From JAHDCJ01 sp039028895 (GTDB taxonomy: Bacteria; Bacteroidota; Bacteroidia; Chitinophagales; Saprospiraceae), in assembly GCA_039028895.1 (NCBI GenBank), contig JBCCHF010000021.1, positions 1-64,000 on the forward strand: DNA of 64,000 nucleotides. The letters are read 5' to 3'. Below the pieces are notes generated by a model, which had not been told where the DNA came from, made no database searches, and saw only the letters and a program-made list of their open reading frames with translations. Position numbers and translations under genes: made by a program. Shown piece by piece: positions 48,381 through 57,717 of the stretch (positions are counted from its first letter, which is position 1; every line of letters begins with the position of its first letter).

Positions 48381-50675
48381 ATGTTAAATATTAGATGTTT
48401 CTTGAGCCTGGTCTTTGTGATGATTGCTTCCTTAGCTTTCGCTCAACCTTCCCCGAATGATTTGAAGGATAAGGCTGAAACATATTATGCCAATCAGCAT
48501 TTCCATAAGGCACTTCCCCTGTTTTTGGACTACCAGACCTTTCAGCCGGAAGAGCTGTCTATTAAATATAAAATCGGTGTCTGTTATCTTGAGCTCAGCA
48601 ATGCAGGCAGGGCAAAAGATTACCTCGAATTTGTTACCCAGGCCAAAAAACCTATTGGTAACGCCTTTTACCACCTCGCCAGGTCCTATCAAATGTTAGA
48701 GGAATTTGATGAAGCACTGAGAATGTACAAGCGTTACCTTGCAGTAGCAAAATTGAAAGAAGAAGATCGCGACCTGATCAAAGAGGAGATCAAAAGGTGC
48801 CTGATTGCGCGCAAACTGATCTGGAAAGAGCAAAGTGCAGTGGTCGAAAGTATGGGGGATCGTGTAAATACTGTTCACGATGAATTCAATCCTGTAATTG
48901 ACCCTTACGAGCCTAATACAGTTTATTTCTCTTCAGTTCGTCCGGATAATATCGGGGGAATGGTCGATGAAAATGGACAGATTGATACCCTTGCCGGAAA
49001 GGCTAAAGCAGATATCTTCGTTTCACGTGTGATCAAAGGTCAATGGAGTACAGGCGCATCTCTTGGAGATGAACTAAATACTGCAGGTGAAGACATTATC
49101 CAGGATTTCAGCGAAAGTGGTGCCCAGATTGTTACCTGGAATGAAGCAGCAGAAGCAGGAATTCATGTTCAGTCCTTTTTTGCAGCGGAGGAAGATAACA
49201 TCGGTTTCCTCAAACTTCCCTATCCGATAAATGGTGAAAACTGGACCGGAGATGCCTATTTTTTCAAAGACTCTATTGTAATCTTCTCTTCTGATCGTCC
49301 AGGAGGTTATGGCGGAAAAGATTTATGGTATACGCTCAGGTTAGGTGGTTTCTGGATCAGACCTCGTAATTTTGGACCATTAATCAATTCCGACTTCGAT
49401 GAAGTGACGCCTTTTCTTGCAAAAGATGGCCGCACGCTATACTACAGTTCAAATAACCTGCTCTCATCAGGAGGGCATGATATATTTAAAACCTCTTTTT
49501 CCGATTCTTTGTTAACCTGGCTTGAACCAGAAAATCTGGGTTTCCCGATCAACTCTCCTGCCGATGAATCTTTTTTCCGACTGGATGAGGAGGGTCTTAA
49601 AGGCTATTTTGCGTCTAATCGTAATGGCGGAAACGGAGGTAGTGATATCTATACTGCTTATTTCCAGGATTACCTTCCGGAACAATCACAAGAAATGGAT
49701 CCGATGATGTTTGCCTTGATAGGACTGCCTGTTCCTGACGAACAAATGGAAACCATATTGGATATCGTTGAACCGGAATCGACTAATCCCGATGAAGGCA
49801 AAGAGGAGATTTTTATTCCGGATGATCCGAATGTAGTTGATCCGCCTGTAGCAAGATCGTGGGATTTTGAATTTGCACCTATTTTTTACGACTCTGAAGG
49901 TCAGCAATTATCACCATCAACAATTGAAACACTCGATCAATATGCCGATATCCTTAAAGCCTTCCCTCAAACGAAGCTTGAACTAACTGCGCATACTGAT
50001 AATTCCGGATTCGCTTCAAATAATCTATATTTCTCTTTGAGAAGAGCTGAATTGCTGGCAGATTATCTCGCCGATAATGGCGTTAACCCAACACAAATTG
50101 AAATCAAAGCTGTAGGATCGAATTACCCACAGGCAAAAGATACCAATGAAGATGGTTCGGAAAATGTGGTTGCTCAAAACCTTAATCGCCGCATTGAGGC
50201 TAATTTCCATAACCTTTCCGGTACACCGGTAATTATTAAATATTCTTCCCCGCTCATTAGCAATTTGTTATCAACCAGCGAAGCTACCAACTACAAGTCA
50301 GCCATTTCCGGATTATCTTATAAGGTCCAGGTGGCTGCTGTTAAAACAAGATTCACCGATCCTGTAGTCGGTCGTTTTCAGGATGCTACTATCGAAGCTA
50401 CACCAGCATCAGATCACAAACGGTATATGCTGGGATTGGCCTCTACATTTGTCGAAATAGAACGCATAAGGCAAATACTGATCTCTGAAGGTTATGCTGA
50501 TGTTTTTGTTGTTCCTTACGTAAATGGCCAACGCCTCGATAAGGAAGGTGCCATAGAATACGCTGCTGAATACGCAGACCTCAACAGATTCCTCACCGCA
50601 GTCGGTCGCGAAGCCAGTATGAAGGACAAAAAAAAAGTAGAAACAACGAACCTTGACGACGAAGGCGGTAACTAA
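48381..50675 (+). CDS. OmpA-family envelope protein with TPR and PD40 propeller
   Basis: 764 residues from the ATG at 48381, which opens a signal peptide (MLNIRCFLSLVFVMIASLAFAQ). Then TPR repeats (about 25-140), a PD40/WD40-like beta-propeller (about 160-430; 'NTVYFSSVRPDNIGG', 'IVIFSSDRPGGYGGKDLWY', 'YFASNRNGGNGGSDIY'), an OmpA peptidoglycan-binding domain (about 495-610; 'LTAHTDNSGFASNNLYFSLRRAE'-type core) and a C-terminal SPOR-like stretch ('YKVQVAAVKTRF'). This is the layout of the Bacteroidota OmpA/PorE-like proteins that tether the outer membrane or T9SS parts to peptidoglycan. Confidence 0.85.
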   Translation: MLNIRCFLSLVFVMIASLAFAQPSPNDLKDKAETYYANQHFHKALPLFLDYQTFQPEELSIKYKIGVCYLELSNAGRAKDYLEFVTQAKKPIGNAFYHLARSYQMLEEFDEALRMYKRYLAVAKLKEEDRDLIKEEIKRCLIARKLIWKEQSAVVESMGDRVNTVHDEFNPVIDPYEPNTVYFSSVRPDNIGGMVDENGQIDTLAGKAKADIFVSRVIKGQWSTGASLGDELNTAGEDIIQDFSESGAQIVTWNEAAEAGIHVQSFFAAEEDNIGFLKLPYPINGENWTGDAYFFKDSIVIFSSDRPGGYGGKDLWYTLRLGGFWIRPRNFGPLINSDFDEVTPFLAKDGRTLYYSSNNLLSSGGHDIFKTSFSDSLLTWLEPENLGFPINSPADESFFRLDEEGLKGYFASNRNGGNGGSDIYTAYFQDYLPEQSQEMDPMMFALIGLPVPDEQMETILDIVEPESTNPDEGKEEIFIPDDPNVVDPPVARSWDFEFAPIFYDSEGQQLSPSTIETLDQYADILKAFPQTKLELTAHTDNSGFASNNLYFSLRRAELLADYLADNGVNPTQIEIKAVGSNYPQAKDTNEDGSENVVAQNLNRRIEANFHNLSGTPVIIKYSSPLISNLLSTSEATNYKSAISGLSYKVQVAAVKTRFTDPVVGRFQDATIEATPASDHKRYMLGLASTFVEIERIRQILISEGYADVFVVPYVNGQRLDKEGAIEYAAEYADLNRFLTAVGREASMKDKKKVETTNLDDEGGN

Positions 50676-50720
50676 CTTTGATCAAGTTTAAGATTCTTAA
50701 TTTTTTTCTTTAGCCAACAG

Positions 50721-51248
50721 CTACTCCTCTGACTGTAACAACAACTTCGGCTCTACGACATACCATTGTTCACGTTCCTTTGTATAGCCAAACGTAGCGT
50801 GTTTTAATACGCCGTTAAGCGATGATGAAGCCGACTTTGCTGCAGAAGGCGGAATACTTAAAGTTATCTGATCGCCATTATTCAATTTCAGGTACAAAGT
50901 GGCCATGCTGAAAAGGCTGACTCCAAATGGCATATTTTCAGTAACGACCGAATATACCCAGACAATAGACATGGGAGAATTGGAAATAGTTTGAATGATT
51001 TCAGCGTTTTCTACTGGAGAAGCCTTTGAGGCTTCATAAAATAATTTGAAAGCCGAAATGATGAATACCATTGCCAAAACGACCAGAACAATGGCGACAA
51101 AAGTGTCAAAGCGTCCGGCAATCATTAATGCATACCCCGATAATACCGTGAAGACTATTGCCAACACGTAATTTCGGTTGCGCTCCCTTCTGACCAGCTG
51201 CCTGATCAGGTCAGGGCAATGATATTTTGATTTTCGGGCTATGCTCAA
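50721..51248 (-). CDS. Membrane protein of unknown function
   Basis: 175 residues. Two adjacent membrane helices (about 27-46 and 50-70) follow a basic N-terminus (RRERNRNY), then a C-terminal domain (about 80-175) with beta-strand character ('SIVWVYSVVTENMPFGVSLF', 'TLYLKLNNGDQITLSIPPSA') likely on the cytoplasmic side. I recognise no family. It is convergent with the OmpA-family gene and stands alone. Confidence 0.6.
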   Translation of the reverse strand: MSIARKSKYHCPDLIRQLVRRERNRNYVLAIVFTVLSGYALMIAGRFDTFVAIVLVVLAMVFIISAFKLFYEASKASPVENAEIIQTISNSPMSIVWVYSVVTENMPFGVSLFSMATLYLKLNNGDQITLSIPPSAAKSASSSLNGVLKHATFGYTKEREQWYVVEPKLLLQSEE

Positions 51249-51416
51249 AATGTTGTCATTTGTGCAAACAATTTGTTTACATTTCTTTGTTCAATTGTAT
51301 TAAAATTACTATTTTGCAAAAGGCATGAGTATTCACCGACGATTAAAAAGTTATTAATTTCAAAACTATTTTAATGTACAGTATATGCAGACCAAAATGA
51401 GTCTAGTATTGCCAAA

Positions 51417-51424
51417 TAATTTTG
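51417..51424 (+). promoter_or_regulatory. Candidate -7 element TAATTTTG for parE
   Basis: Exact TAnnTTTG match 72 bases before the ATG at 51497. Confidence 0.5.
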
Positions 51425-51496
51425 TGTCATGCATGCCTCGCTTTATATTTTTTTAAAGATACATTAATCATCAAAATTCTTTTTTCATAGGCTAAT

Positions 51497-53350
51497 ATGG
51501 AACATGTAAGCTATACAGAGGACAATATACGTTCGCTTGATTGGAAAGAACATATCCGGATGCGCCCGGGTATGTATATTGGAAAACTCGGCGACGGTTC
51601 AGCTTCCGATGACGGTATTTATATCCTGCTCAAGGAAGTCCTGGATAACTCAATTGATGAGTATGTCATGGGGCACGGCAAGGTAATCGAAATAGCTGTG
51701 AAAGAAGGTATTGTCGAAGTGCGGGATTATGGACGAGGCATTCCCCTGGGAAAGGTGATCGATTGTGTATCCAAAATCAACACGGGGGGAAAATATGATT
51801 CCAAAGCCTTTAAAAAGTCGGTTGGTCTAAACGGGGTTGGAACCAAGGCAGTAAATGCGCTTTCTGATTATTTTAAAGTGCAGGCTGTTCGAGATGGCAA
51901 GACAAAAGTTGCCGAGTTTAATCGAGGCGACCTGACCAAAAATGCAAAGGTAGTTAAATCGACACTCGATAATGGAACCATCATTACCTTTAAACCAGAC
52001 GCTAGTGTATTTGAGAAATATAGGTTTAATCTGGAGATCCTTGAAGCTCAAATCTGGAACTATTGTTACCTGAATGCAGGGCTCAAGATTATCCTTAACG
52101 GAAAAACTTTCTATTCAAGGAATGGTCTTCTGGATCTGTTAAATCGAAAGAACAAACCAGAAACTATCCGATACCCGATTGTCCATATTTCAGGTGAGGA
52201 TATCGAGATTGCCATTACGCATGGTAACCAATACGGTGAGCAATATTATTCCTTTGTCAATGGTCAGAATACCACCCAGGGTGGAACGCATTTGTTGGCT
52301 TTCAGAGAAGGTATTGTTAAAGGTGTCCGTGATTTCTTTGGTAAAAACTACGATGCAACGGATATCAGGGCATCCATAATCGGTGCTATCTCAGTTCGTG
52401 TTGAAGAACCAGTTTTTGAATCACAGACTAAAACCAAGCTGGGTTCGAAAAACATGGCACCTGATGGGCCAACGGTACGTGGATTTGTTGTTGATTTCGT
52501 GAGTCAGCAATTCAATAATTATCTTCACAAAAATGCCGATACTGCTACCGCACTGCAAAAAAGAATCATGCAGTCTGAGCGAGAGCGGAAGGAAATAGCA
52601 GGCATCAAGAAACTCGCGAACCAGAGAGCTAAAAAAGCCAACCTGCACAATAAGAAACTTCGCGACTGCAGGATTCACTTCAACAAAAAAAGAAAAGATC
52701 GCCATGATGAATCCACACTTTTCATAACTGAGGGTGATTCTGCGAGTGGGTCAATTACCAAAGCACGCGACGTCATGACACAAGCGGTGTTTAGCTTACG
52801 CGGAAAACCACTGAATTGCTTTGGACTCACCAAAAAGGTGGTTTACGAAAATGAGGAATTCAACTTGCTTCAGCACGCTTTAAATATTGAAGATGGATTG
52901 GATGACCTCAGGTACAATAAAGTTGTGATCTCAACTGATGCTGATGTCGATGGTATGCATATCAGATTGCTCTTATTGACTTTTTTCCTTCAGTTCTTCC
53001 CAGAACTGGTGCGCCAAGGGCATCTCTATATTCTTGAAACGCCTTTATTCAGAGTTAGAAACAAGAAAAAAACGATCTATTGTTATAGCGATCTCGAAAG
53101 ACAAAACGCTATTAAGGAACTTGGCGGTAAACCAGAAATCACACGATTCAAAGGTCTTGGAGAGATTTCGCCTAACGAATTCACTGGTTTTATCGGAAAA
53201 GACATTAGGCTCGAACCTGTTCGCCTTGATGAAAACACCGTTATTCCTGACATCCTGAAATACTTCATGGGCAAAAATACCCCTGAAAGACAGGTTTTCA
53301 TTATCGAGAATCTGAAGATCGAAAAAGACGAAACAGAATTGGCCAGCTAG
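51497..53350 (+). CDS. parE: DNA topoisomerase IV subunit B
   Basis: 617 residues, the length of Bacteroidota ParE. The GHKL ATPase is seen in 'LLKEVLDNSIDEYVMGHG', 'VRDYGRGIPLG' and 'KSVGLNGVGTKAVNAL'; the QTK-type loop is 'ESQTKTKLGSKN'; the TOPRIM domain starts at 'LFITEGDSASGS' and includes 'STDADVDGMHIRLLL'. It supplies ATP for strand passage and decatenation. GyrB is the alternative; the short length and the 'QTKTKLGS' loop favour ParE. No parC follows; the next gene is converging citrate synthase. Confidence 0.88.
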   Translation: MEHVSYTEDNIRSLDWKEHIRMRPGMYIGKLGDGSASDDGIYILLKEVLDNSIDEYVMGHGKVIEIAVKEGIVEVRDYGRGIPLGKVIDCVSKINTGGKYDSKAFKKSVGLNGVGTKAVNALSDYFKVQAVRDGKTKVAEFNRGDLTKNAKVVKSTLDNGTIITFKPDASVFEKYRFNLEILEAQIWNYCYLNAGLKIILNGKTFYSRNGLLDLLNRKNKPETIRYPIVHISGEDIEIAITHGNQYGEQYYSFVNGQNTTQGGTHLLAFREGIVKGVRDFFGKNYDATDIRASIIGAISVRVEEPVFESQTKTKLGSKNMAPDGPTVRGFVVDFVSQQFNNYLHKNADTATALQKRIMQSERERKEIAGIKKLANQRAKKANLHNKKLRDCRIHFNKKRKDRHDESTLFITEGDSASGSITKARDVMTQAVFSLRGKPLNCFGLTKKVVYENEEFNLLQHALNIEDGLDDLRYNKVVISTDADVDGMHIRLLLLTFFLQFFPELVRQGHLYILETPLFRVRNKKKTIYCYSDLERQNAIKELGGKPEITRFKGLGEISPNEFTGFIGKDIRLEPVRLDENTVIPDILKYFMGKNTPERQVFIIENLKIEKDETELAS

Positions 53351-53417
53351 TCAATTCCAACTGGCCAGTAATAATAATAATTGTCTGATTAAGTTTGTCG
53401 AGTTGAATGCTCAGCAA

Positions 53418-54743
53418 TTATGCTGAAACTTCATCTTTCTTTTCGGCAAGAAATTCCTTCACCCATTTAGTGGTAACTGACTTAGGTCTTTCTAGTGGAA
53501 ACCCAAGTGCTCTTGACCAGCATAACTGAGCCAAAACGCCTAACGCTCTTGATGTAGCAAATAGCACAGTGTAATAACTAAACTCAGATAAACCGTAATG
53601 AACAAGGATGGCACCCGAATGGGCATCAACATTAGGCCATGGGTTTTTTACTTTACCTAGTCCTTCAAGGATTGGTGGGACTACATCAAATAATTTCCAA
53701 ACTGTATTGATCATATCAGAGTCTTGGATGTACTCCTCGGCAAAACGACGTTGCGCTACAAATCGTGGATCTGGACGACGAAGAACCGCATGTCCGTAAC
53801 CAGGAATGACCATGCCTGCATCAAGTGTTTGTTGAACGTAAGAAGCAATCTGGTCTTCACTAGGCGTTTTAGTGCCTAAGACATCCATCATGTTAAATAT
53901 CCACTTTATGACTTCCTGATTAGCCAGTCCGTGAAGCGGACCTGCGAGGGCATTAATGCCGGCGGCCATTGAGTAGTAAGCATCGCTAAGCGTTGATCCT
54001 ACAAGGTGAGTGGCATGGGCCGATGCGTTACCACCTTCGTGATCAGCATGGATTGTCAGGTACAAGCGCATCAGGCTTTTGAAATCAGGAGCATCTATAC
54101 CAAGCATATGCGCATAGTTGGCTGCCCAGTCTAGCGAAATATCTGGCTCGATATGTTCTCCGTTTTTGTAAGTTCTTCTGTAGATGTACGCAGAAACCCT
54201 GGGTAGACGGGCGATGAGGTTCATGGTATCTTCATAAGTCGCATCCCAATATTCAGTTTTGGTCATACCTTCAGCGTAACGACGCGCAAAACAGCTCTCT
54301 GTCTGCATCGAGGTAACCGCCAAGCTGAGTTGAGTCATTGGATGCGTATCTGCTGGCAAGGTTTCCAGCAGTTCGAATGTGTGTTTTGGTACATTGGATC
54401 GTCTTTGCCATTCCCCTGATAACCAGTGCACTTCTTCGTCTGTCGGAATCTCTCCGGTAAGCATCAGCCAAAACAATCCTTCTGGTAAAGGTTCTTTATC
54501 ACCTTCGGCTTTTGGAAGGATTTCACGTAGTTCAGGAATAGTATAACCTCTGAAACGGATTCCCTCAATCGGATCAAGTTGCGAAGTTTCCCAAATCATC
54601 GATTTGATACCACGCATACCACCATACATCTGTGATAATTTCACGGTATCAACCTGTGTGTCCTTATGGGCTTTTAACATAGCCCTGGTTTGGGCAAATT
54701 GGGAGGAAGCTATTTCTTTGAATTTCGACTTGAGAGGGTCCAT
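53418..54743 (-). CDS. gltA: Citrate synthase, mitochondrial (eukaryotic) type
   Basis: 441 residues. Condenses oxaloacetate with acetyl-CoA at the entry of the TCA cycle. Catalytic motifs: His in 'HADHEGGNASAH', His in 'LAGPLHGLANQEVIKW', and Asp in 'PWPNVDAHSGAIL'; 'GYGHAVLRRPDPRF' holds the third conserved His/Arg region. The sequence reads like the animal and plant mitochondrial enzyme, down to 'FWLMLTGEIPTDEEVHWLS' and 'LCWSRALGFPLERPKS', not like the hexameric E. coli or short Bacillus enzymes, so it should be a dimer without NADH control. It has its own -7 element. Confidence 0.93.
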   Translation of the reverse strand: MDPLKSKFKEIASSQFAQTRAMLKAHKDTQVDTVKLSQMYGGMRGIKSMIWETSQLDPIEGIRFRGYTIPELREILPKAEGDKEPLPEGLFWLMLTGEIPTDEEVHWLSGEWQRRSNVPKHTFELLETLPADTHPMTQLSLAVTSMQTESCFARRYAEGMTKTEYWDATYEDTMNLIARLPRVSAYIYRRTYKNGEHIEPDISLDWAANYAHMLGIDAPDFKSLMRLYLTIHADHEGGNASAHATHLVGSTLSDAYYSMAAGINALAGPLHGLANQEVIKWIFNMMDVLGTKTPSEDQIASYVQQTLDAGMVIPGYGHAVLRRPDPRFVAQRRFAEEYIQDSDMINTVWKLFDVVPPILEGLGKVKNPWPNVDAHSGAILVHYGLSEFSYYTVLFATSRALGVLAQLCWSRALGFPLERPKSVTTKWVKEFLAEKKDEVSA

Positions 54744-54844
54744 TTATTACTTGAATTTTATGTTAATTGGAAGCTATGTCACTCTTTAAAACCAGAGATT
54801 TAGGCTTTTGGTTGAGGTGGGGGCATCCTTTTTCTCAGGTTCGG

Positions 54845-54852
54845 CAAATTTA
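54845..54852 (-). promoter_or_regulatory. Candidate -7 element TAAATTTG for gltA
   Basis: Exact TAnnTTTG match on the minus strand, 101 bases upstream of the gltA ATG and just after the end of the upstream peptidase gene. Confidence 0.45.
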
Positions 54853-54858
54853 GTGAAT

Positions 54859-56652
54859 TTACGCGAGAAAAACAGGCTTTGTTTTACTTTTTAGCCATTC
54901 ATTTTCAGCATTGTCAAGCCTTGGTGACAGCAACTCAAAAACCTTACTATGGTAGTCGTTTAACCAGGTGATCTCTTCATGGTCCAAAAGGCTTAGTTCG
55001 ATCAAAGATGTATCGATTGGAAACAGTGTTACAGACTCAAATTTTAGGAAGTTGCCATATGTGCTTTCCCCTGCATTAACAGTCAATATCAGGTTCTCAA
55101 TTCTGATGCCATACACTCCAGTTTCGTAATACCCTGGTTCATTAGACGTTAGCATTCCCGGCACCAGCCCTGAAGCGGGGTGAGCGGTCCTCCCGGTTCC
55201 AAAAGATTGTGGCCCTTCATGGACATTCAGGAAAAAACCAACGCCATGACCGGTTCCATGACCATAGTTTCGAAAAGCTGACCACAATGGCCGACGTGCC
55301 ATCGCTTCCAGTTGAAAACCCTTTGTTCCTTCCGGAAACACGCAAGTGGCAAGCGCTATATGACCTTTTAAAACTAGGGTATAATGTTTTTTTTCTTCTT
55401 TAGTAGGTTCACCAAGTGCGATTGTCCTTGTGATGTCGGTCGTACCATCGACATATTGACCACCAGAATCCAATAAGAAAATGCCATTTGGAGTTAGGGT
55501 GACATCAGTTGAAGGTGTGGCCCTGTAATGCACAATCGCGCCATGCCCCTGATAACCTGCAATAGCGGCAAAGCTTTCTCCACGATACCCTTCTTGCTGT
55601 GATCGGAAGGCATCCAGTTTTTTACCGACTTCAACTTCTGTTACCATTCCGGAAGGAAGATTTTTCTCAAGCCACATATACAATTTTACCAATGCCACCC
55701 CGTCTTTTACCATCACGTTCCTGATATGACTAATCTCGACCTCGTTTTTTACGGATTTCAACTGTCGTATAATCGACATGTCTTTAAACAACTCGCAAGC
55801 CAACGGCACCTGCTGGGTTAACCACGCACTTATGCTTGACGGGTCTACCAGAATCTTAGCCTCGTGTGGCAAGTCGTCGAGAACTATATCCACGGCTTTA
55901 TAAGGATAGACAGTAATGCCGTCGGCTTCTAATGTCTTGATCAAATCTTCAGATAACTTATCCTTCTGGACAAATAACTTGCTTTCATAATGACCAATTA
56001 ACGCATAAGAAAGGAATACCGGATTGAATTTTACATCATTCCCTCTCAGGTTGAAGGTCCATGCGATTTCATCTAAAGCACTGAGCAACTGATAGTCAGA
56101 TTGTTTGTTTTTTAATTGTGCCCTAATTTTAGACAGCTTTTCTTTCCTGCTTTTTCCGGCGAATTTAACAGGGTGGTCTTCAATGGGTTCAGATGAAAGT
56201 GGTGGCCGAGTAGACCAGGCATCAAAAGCAATTTTAGTATCTGCGATTAATATTCCTTTATCTGAAAAAAGGGTTCGCATCTGTTTGAATTGAGCAATGG
56301 AAATTAATCTGAAATCGAAGCCTACACTATTTTCAGCAGGTAAATTATCAGCCATCCATTTCAAATGTTCAGGAGCATGTGCCTTTTTCAACTTCATGAG
56401 TTCAATACCACTTTCAGCTAATTGATCCTCTGCTTGGAGGAAATATCTTGAATCAGTCCACAAACCTGCAAAATGCTGGGTCACTATCATATTTCCGGCA
56501 GAACCGGAAAATCCGGAATACCACTCCAGAGCTTTCCATGCAGCACCAATGTATTCACTTTGATGTGGATCTGTTAATGGGATCAGGACTGCATCCAAAT
56601 TCTCCGAAGCCATTTTTGCTCTCAAGCTATTTATCTTTTCTTTTGATGTCAT
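54859..56652 (-). CDS. Aminopeptidase P family Xaa-Pro peptidase (M24)
   Basis: 597 residues, the length of eukaryote-like three-domain aminopeptidase P. Two creatinase-type N-terminal domains (about 1-300) precede the M24 'pita-bread' domain with dinuclear metal ligands: Asp in 'LLDSGGQYVDGTTDITRT', His in 'YGHGTGHGVGFFLNVHEGP', Glu in 'SNEPGYYETGVYGIRIEN' and the last Glu thereafter. It removes an N-terminal residue before proline (or hydroxyproline). No signal peptide, so cytosolic. It is the last gene of an operon with a hydroxyproline dehydratase-type racemase (39 bases upstream) and a reductase, which suggests it feeds imino acids to them. Confidence 0.92.
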   Translation of the reverse strand: MTSKEKINSLRAKMASENLDAVLIPLTDPHQSEYIGAAWKALEWYSGFSGSAGNMIVTQHFAGLWTDSRYFLQAEDQLAESGIELMKLKKAHAPEHLKWMADNLPAENSVGFDFRLISIAQFKQMRTLFSDKGILIADTKIAFDAWSTRPPLSSEPIEDHPVKFAGKSRKEKLSKIRAQLKNKQSDYQLLSALDEIAWTFNLRGNDVKFNPVFLSYALIGHYESKLFVQKDKLSEDLIKTLEADGITVYPYKAVDIVLDDLPHEAKILVDPSSISAWLTQQVPLACELFKDMSIIRQLKSVKNEVEISHIRNVMVKDGVALVKLYMWLEKNLPSGMVTEVEVGKKLDAFRSQQEGYRGESFAAIAGYQGHGAIVHYRATPSTDVTLTPNGIFLLDSGGQYVDGTTDITRTIALGEPTKEEKKHYTLVLKGHIALATCVFPEGTKGFQLEAMARRPLWSAFRNYGHGTGHGVGFFLNVHEGPQSFGTGRTAHPASGLVPGMLTSNEPGYYETGVYGIRIENLILTVNAGESTYGNFLKFESVTLFPIDTSLIELSLLDHEEITWLNDYHSKVFELLSPRLDNAENEWLKSKTKPVFLA

Positions 56653-56691
56653 AATTGTTTTGAATTTTGAGTTTACCTGCGGTTGGTAAAT

Positions 56692-57717
56692 TTATCTGAA
56701 AATAAATCCTTTGTTCAAATCATCTTGTGGATCAAAGAAAAAGGTGTTTTCACCTGTTATGAATGCTGTCCCACTAACTTCTGGAATCACTGCTTCAAAA
56801 TCACCAAATCGAGTTACTTCTTTTACCTTAACAGACATAGTTGTGCCAAGAATACTTTCAATTGTAATGGTTTCGCCTAACTGGATTTCTCCCTTTGAAT
56901 AATGTATTGCAGCTCTTGCGCTAACACCTGTGCCTGTAGGCGATCGGTCTACCTCTCCCTCAGCGAAGATGCAAACATTACGGCTATGATGATTGTTGTT
57001 TTTGGCTTTGCCAATGAAGATGGTACCATAAAGAAAGCCAAGGTCTTTTTCGAAAGGATGAATGATATCCTCTACTTCTATAACAGCTTTTTTAATCCGC
57101 TTTCCGAATTGCATCAATTCATCATGATCTTTGCCATCAAGGCCAACTCCAATCTGTTCTGCATCACAAAAAGCATAGAAGGCACCACCAAATGCAATGT
57201 CATAATTGATTTGTCCGGTACCAGGTAGGTTTATTTGCTTATGGGATTTTGTAACAAAGGACGGCACATTGAGGAAAGATACCCTTGAAACCACGCTGCC
57301 TTTTCTAAATGCGGTAGCAACAACTCTCCCGGCAGGTGTATCCATCTTGATAACAGGTTGATTCCCTTCTTTTTTCAGGATGCCTGTATCCAATAACGCT
57401 TTTCCCAAAGCGATCACGGCATGGCCGCACATTGTGCTGTAGCCTTCATTGTGTAAAAAGAATACACCGATATCCCCATCGTTGGAAACAGGAGGCGTAA
57501 TTACTGCTCCATACTGATCTGCGTGACCTCTTGGTTCCCACATCAGCCCGGTTCGAATATGATCAAGGTGATCTTTGAAGAAACGTCTTTTTTCAAGGAT
57601 CGTATTGCCTTTTATTTCGGGTAAACCGTCAAGAATTATACGTAAGGGTTCACCGCCGGTATGAGCATCCAGGGTTTTGATGGTCATCCAGTTGGCAGGA
57701 GGTTTAAAAATGGTCAT
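56692..57717 (-). CDS. Proline racemase family protein, probably trans-3-hydroxy-L-proline dehydratase
   Basis: 341 residues. In proline racemase and 4-hydroxyproline epimerase two cysteines act as acid and base. Here the first is present (Cys97 in 'GYSTMCGHAVIALG') but the second position is threonine (Thr261 in 'EVDRSPTGTGVSAR'), as in trans-3-hydroxy-L-proline dehydratase, which makes delta-1-pyrroline-2-carboxylate. The ATGA overlap with the upstream reductase gene (57714-57717), whose family reduces that product to L-proline, fits. Length is normal. Activity on 4-hydroxyproline epimers cannot be excluded. Confidence 0.85.
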   Translation of the reverse strand: MTIFKPPANWMTIKTLDAHTGGEPLRIILDGLPEIKGNTILEKRRFFKDHLDHIRTGLMWEPRGHADQYGAVITPPVSNDGDIGVFFLHNEGYSTMCGHAVIALGKALLDTGILKKEGNQPVIKMDTPAGRVVATAFRKGSVVSRVSFLNVPSFVTKSHKQINLPGTGQINYDIAFGGAFYAFCDAEQIGVGLDGKDHDELMQFGKRIKKAVIEVEDIIHPFEKDLGFLYGTIFIGKAKNNNHHSRNVCIFAEGEVDRSPTGTGVSARAAIHYSKGEIQLGETITIESILGTTMSVKVKEVTRFGDFEAVIPEVSGTAFITGENTFFFDPQDDLNKGFIFR

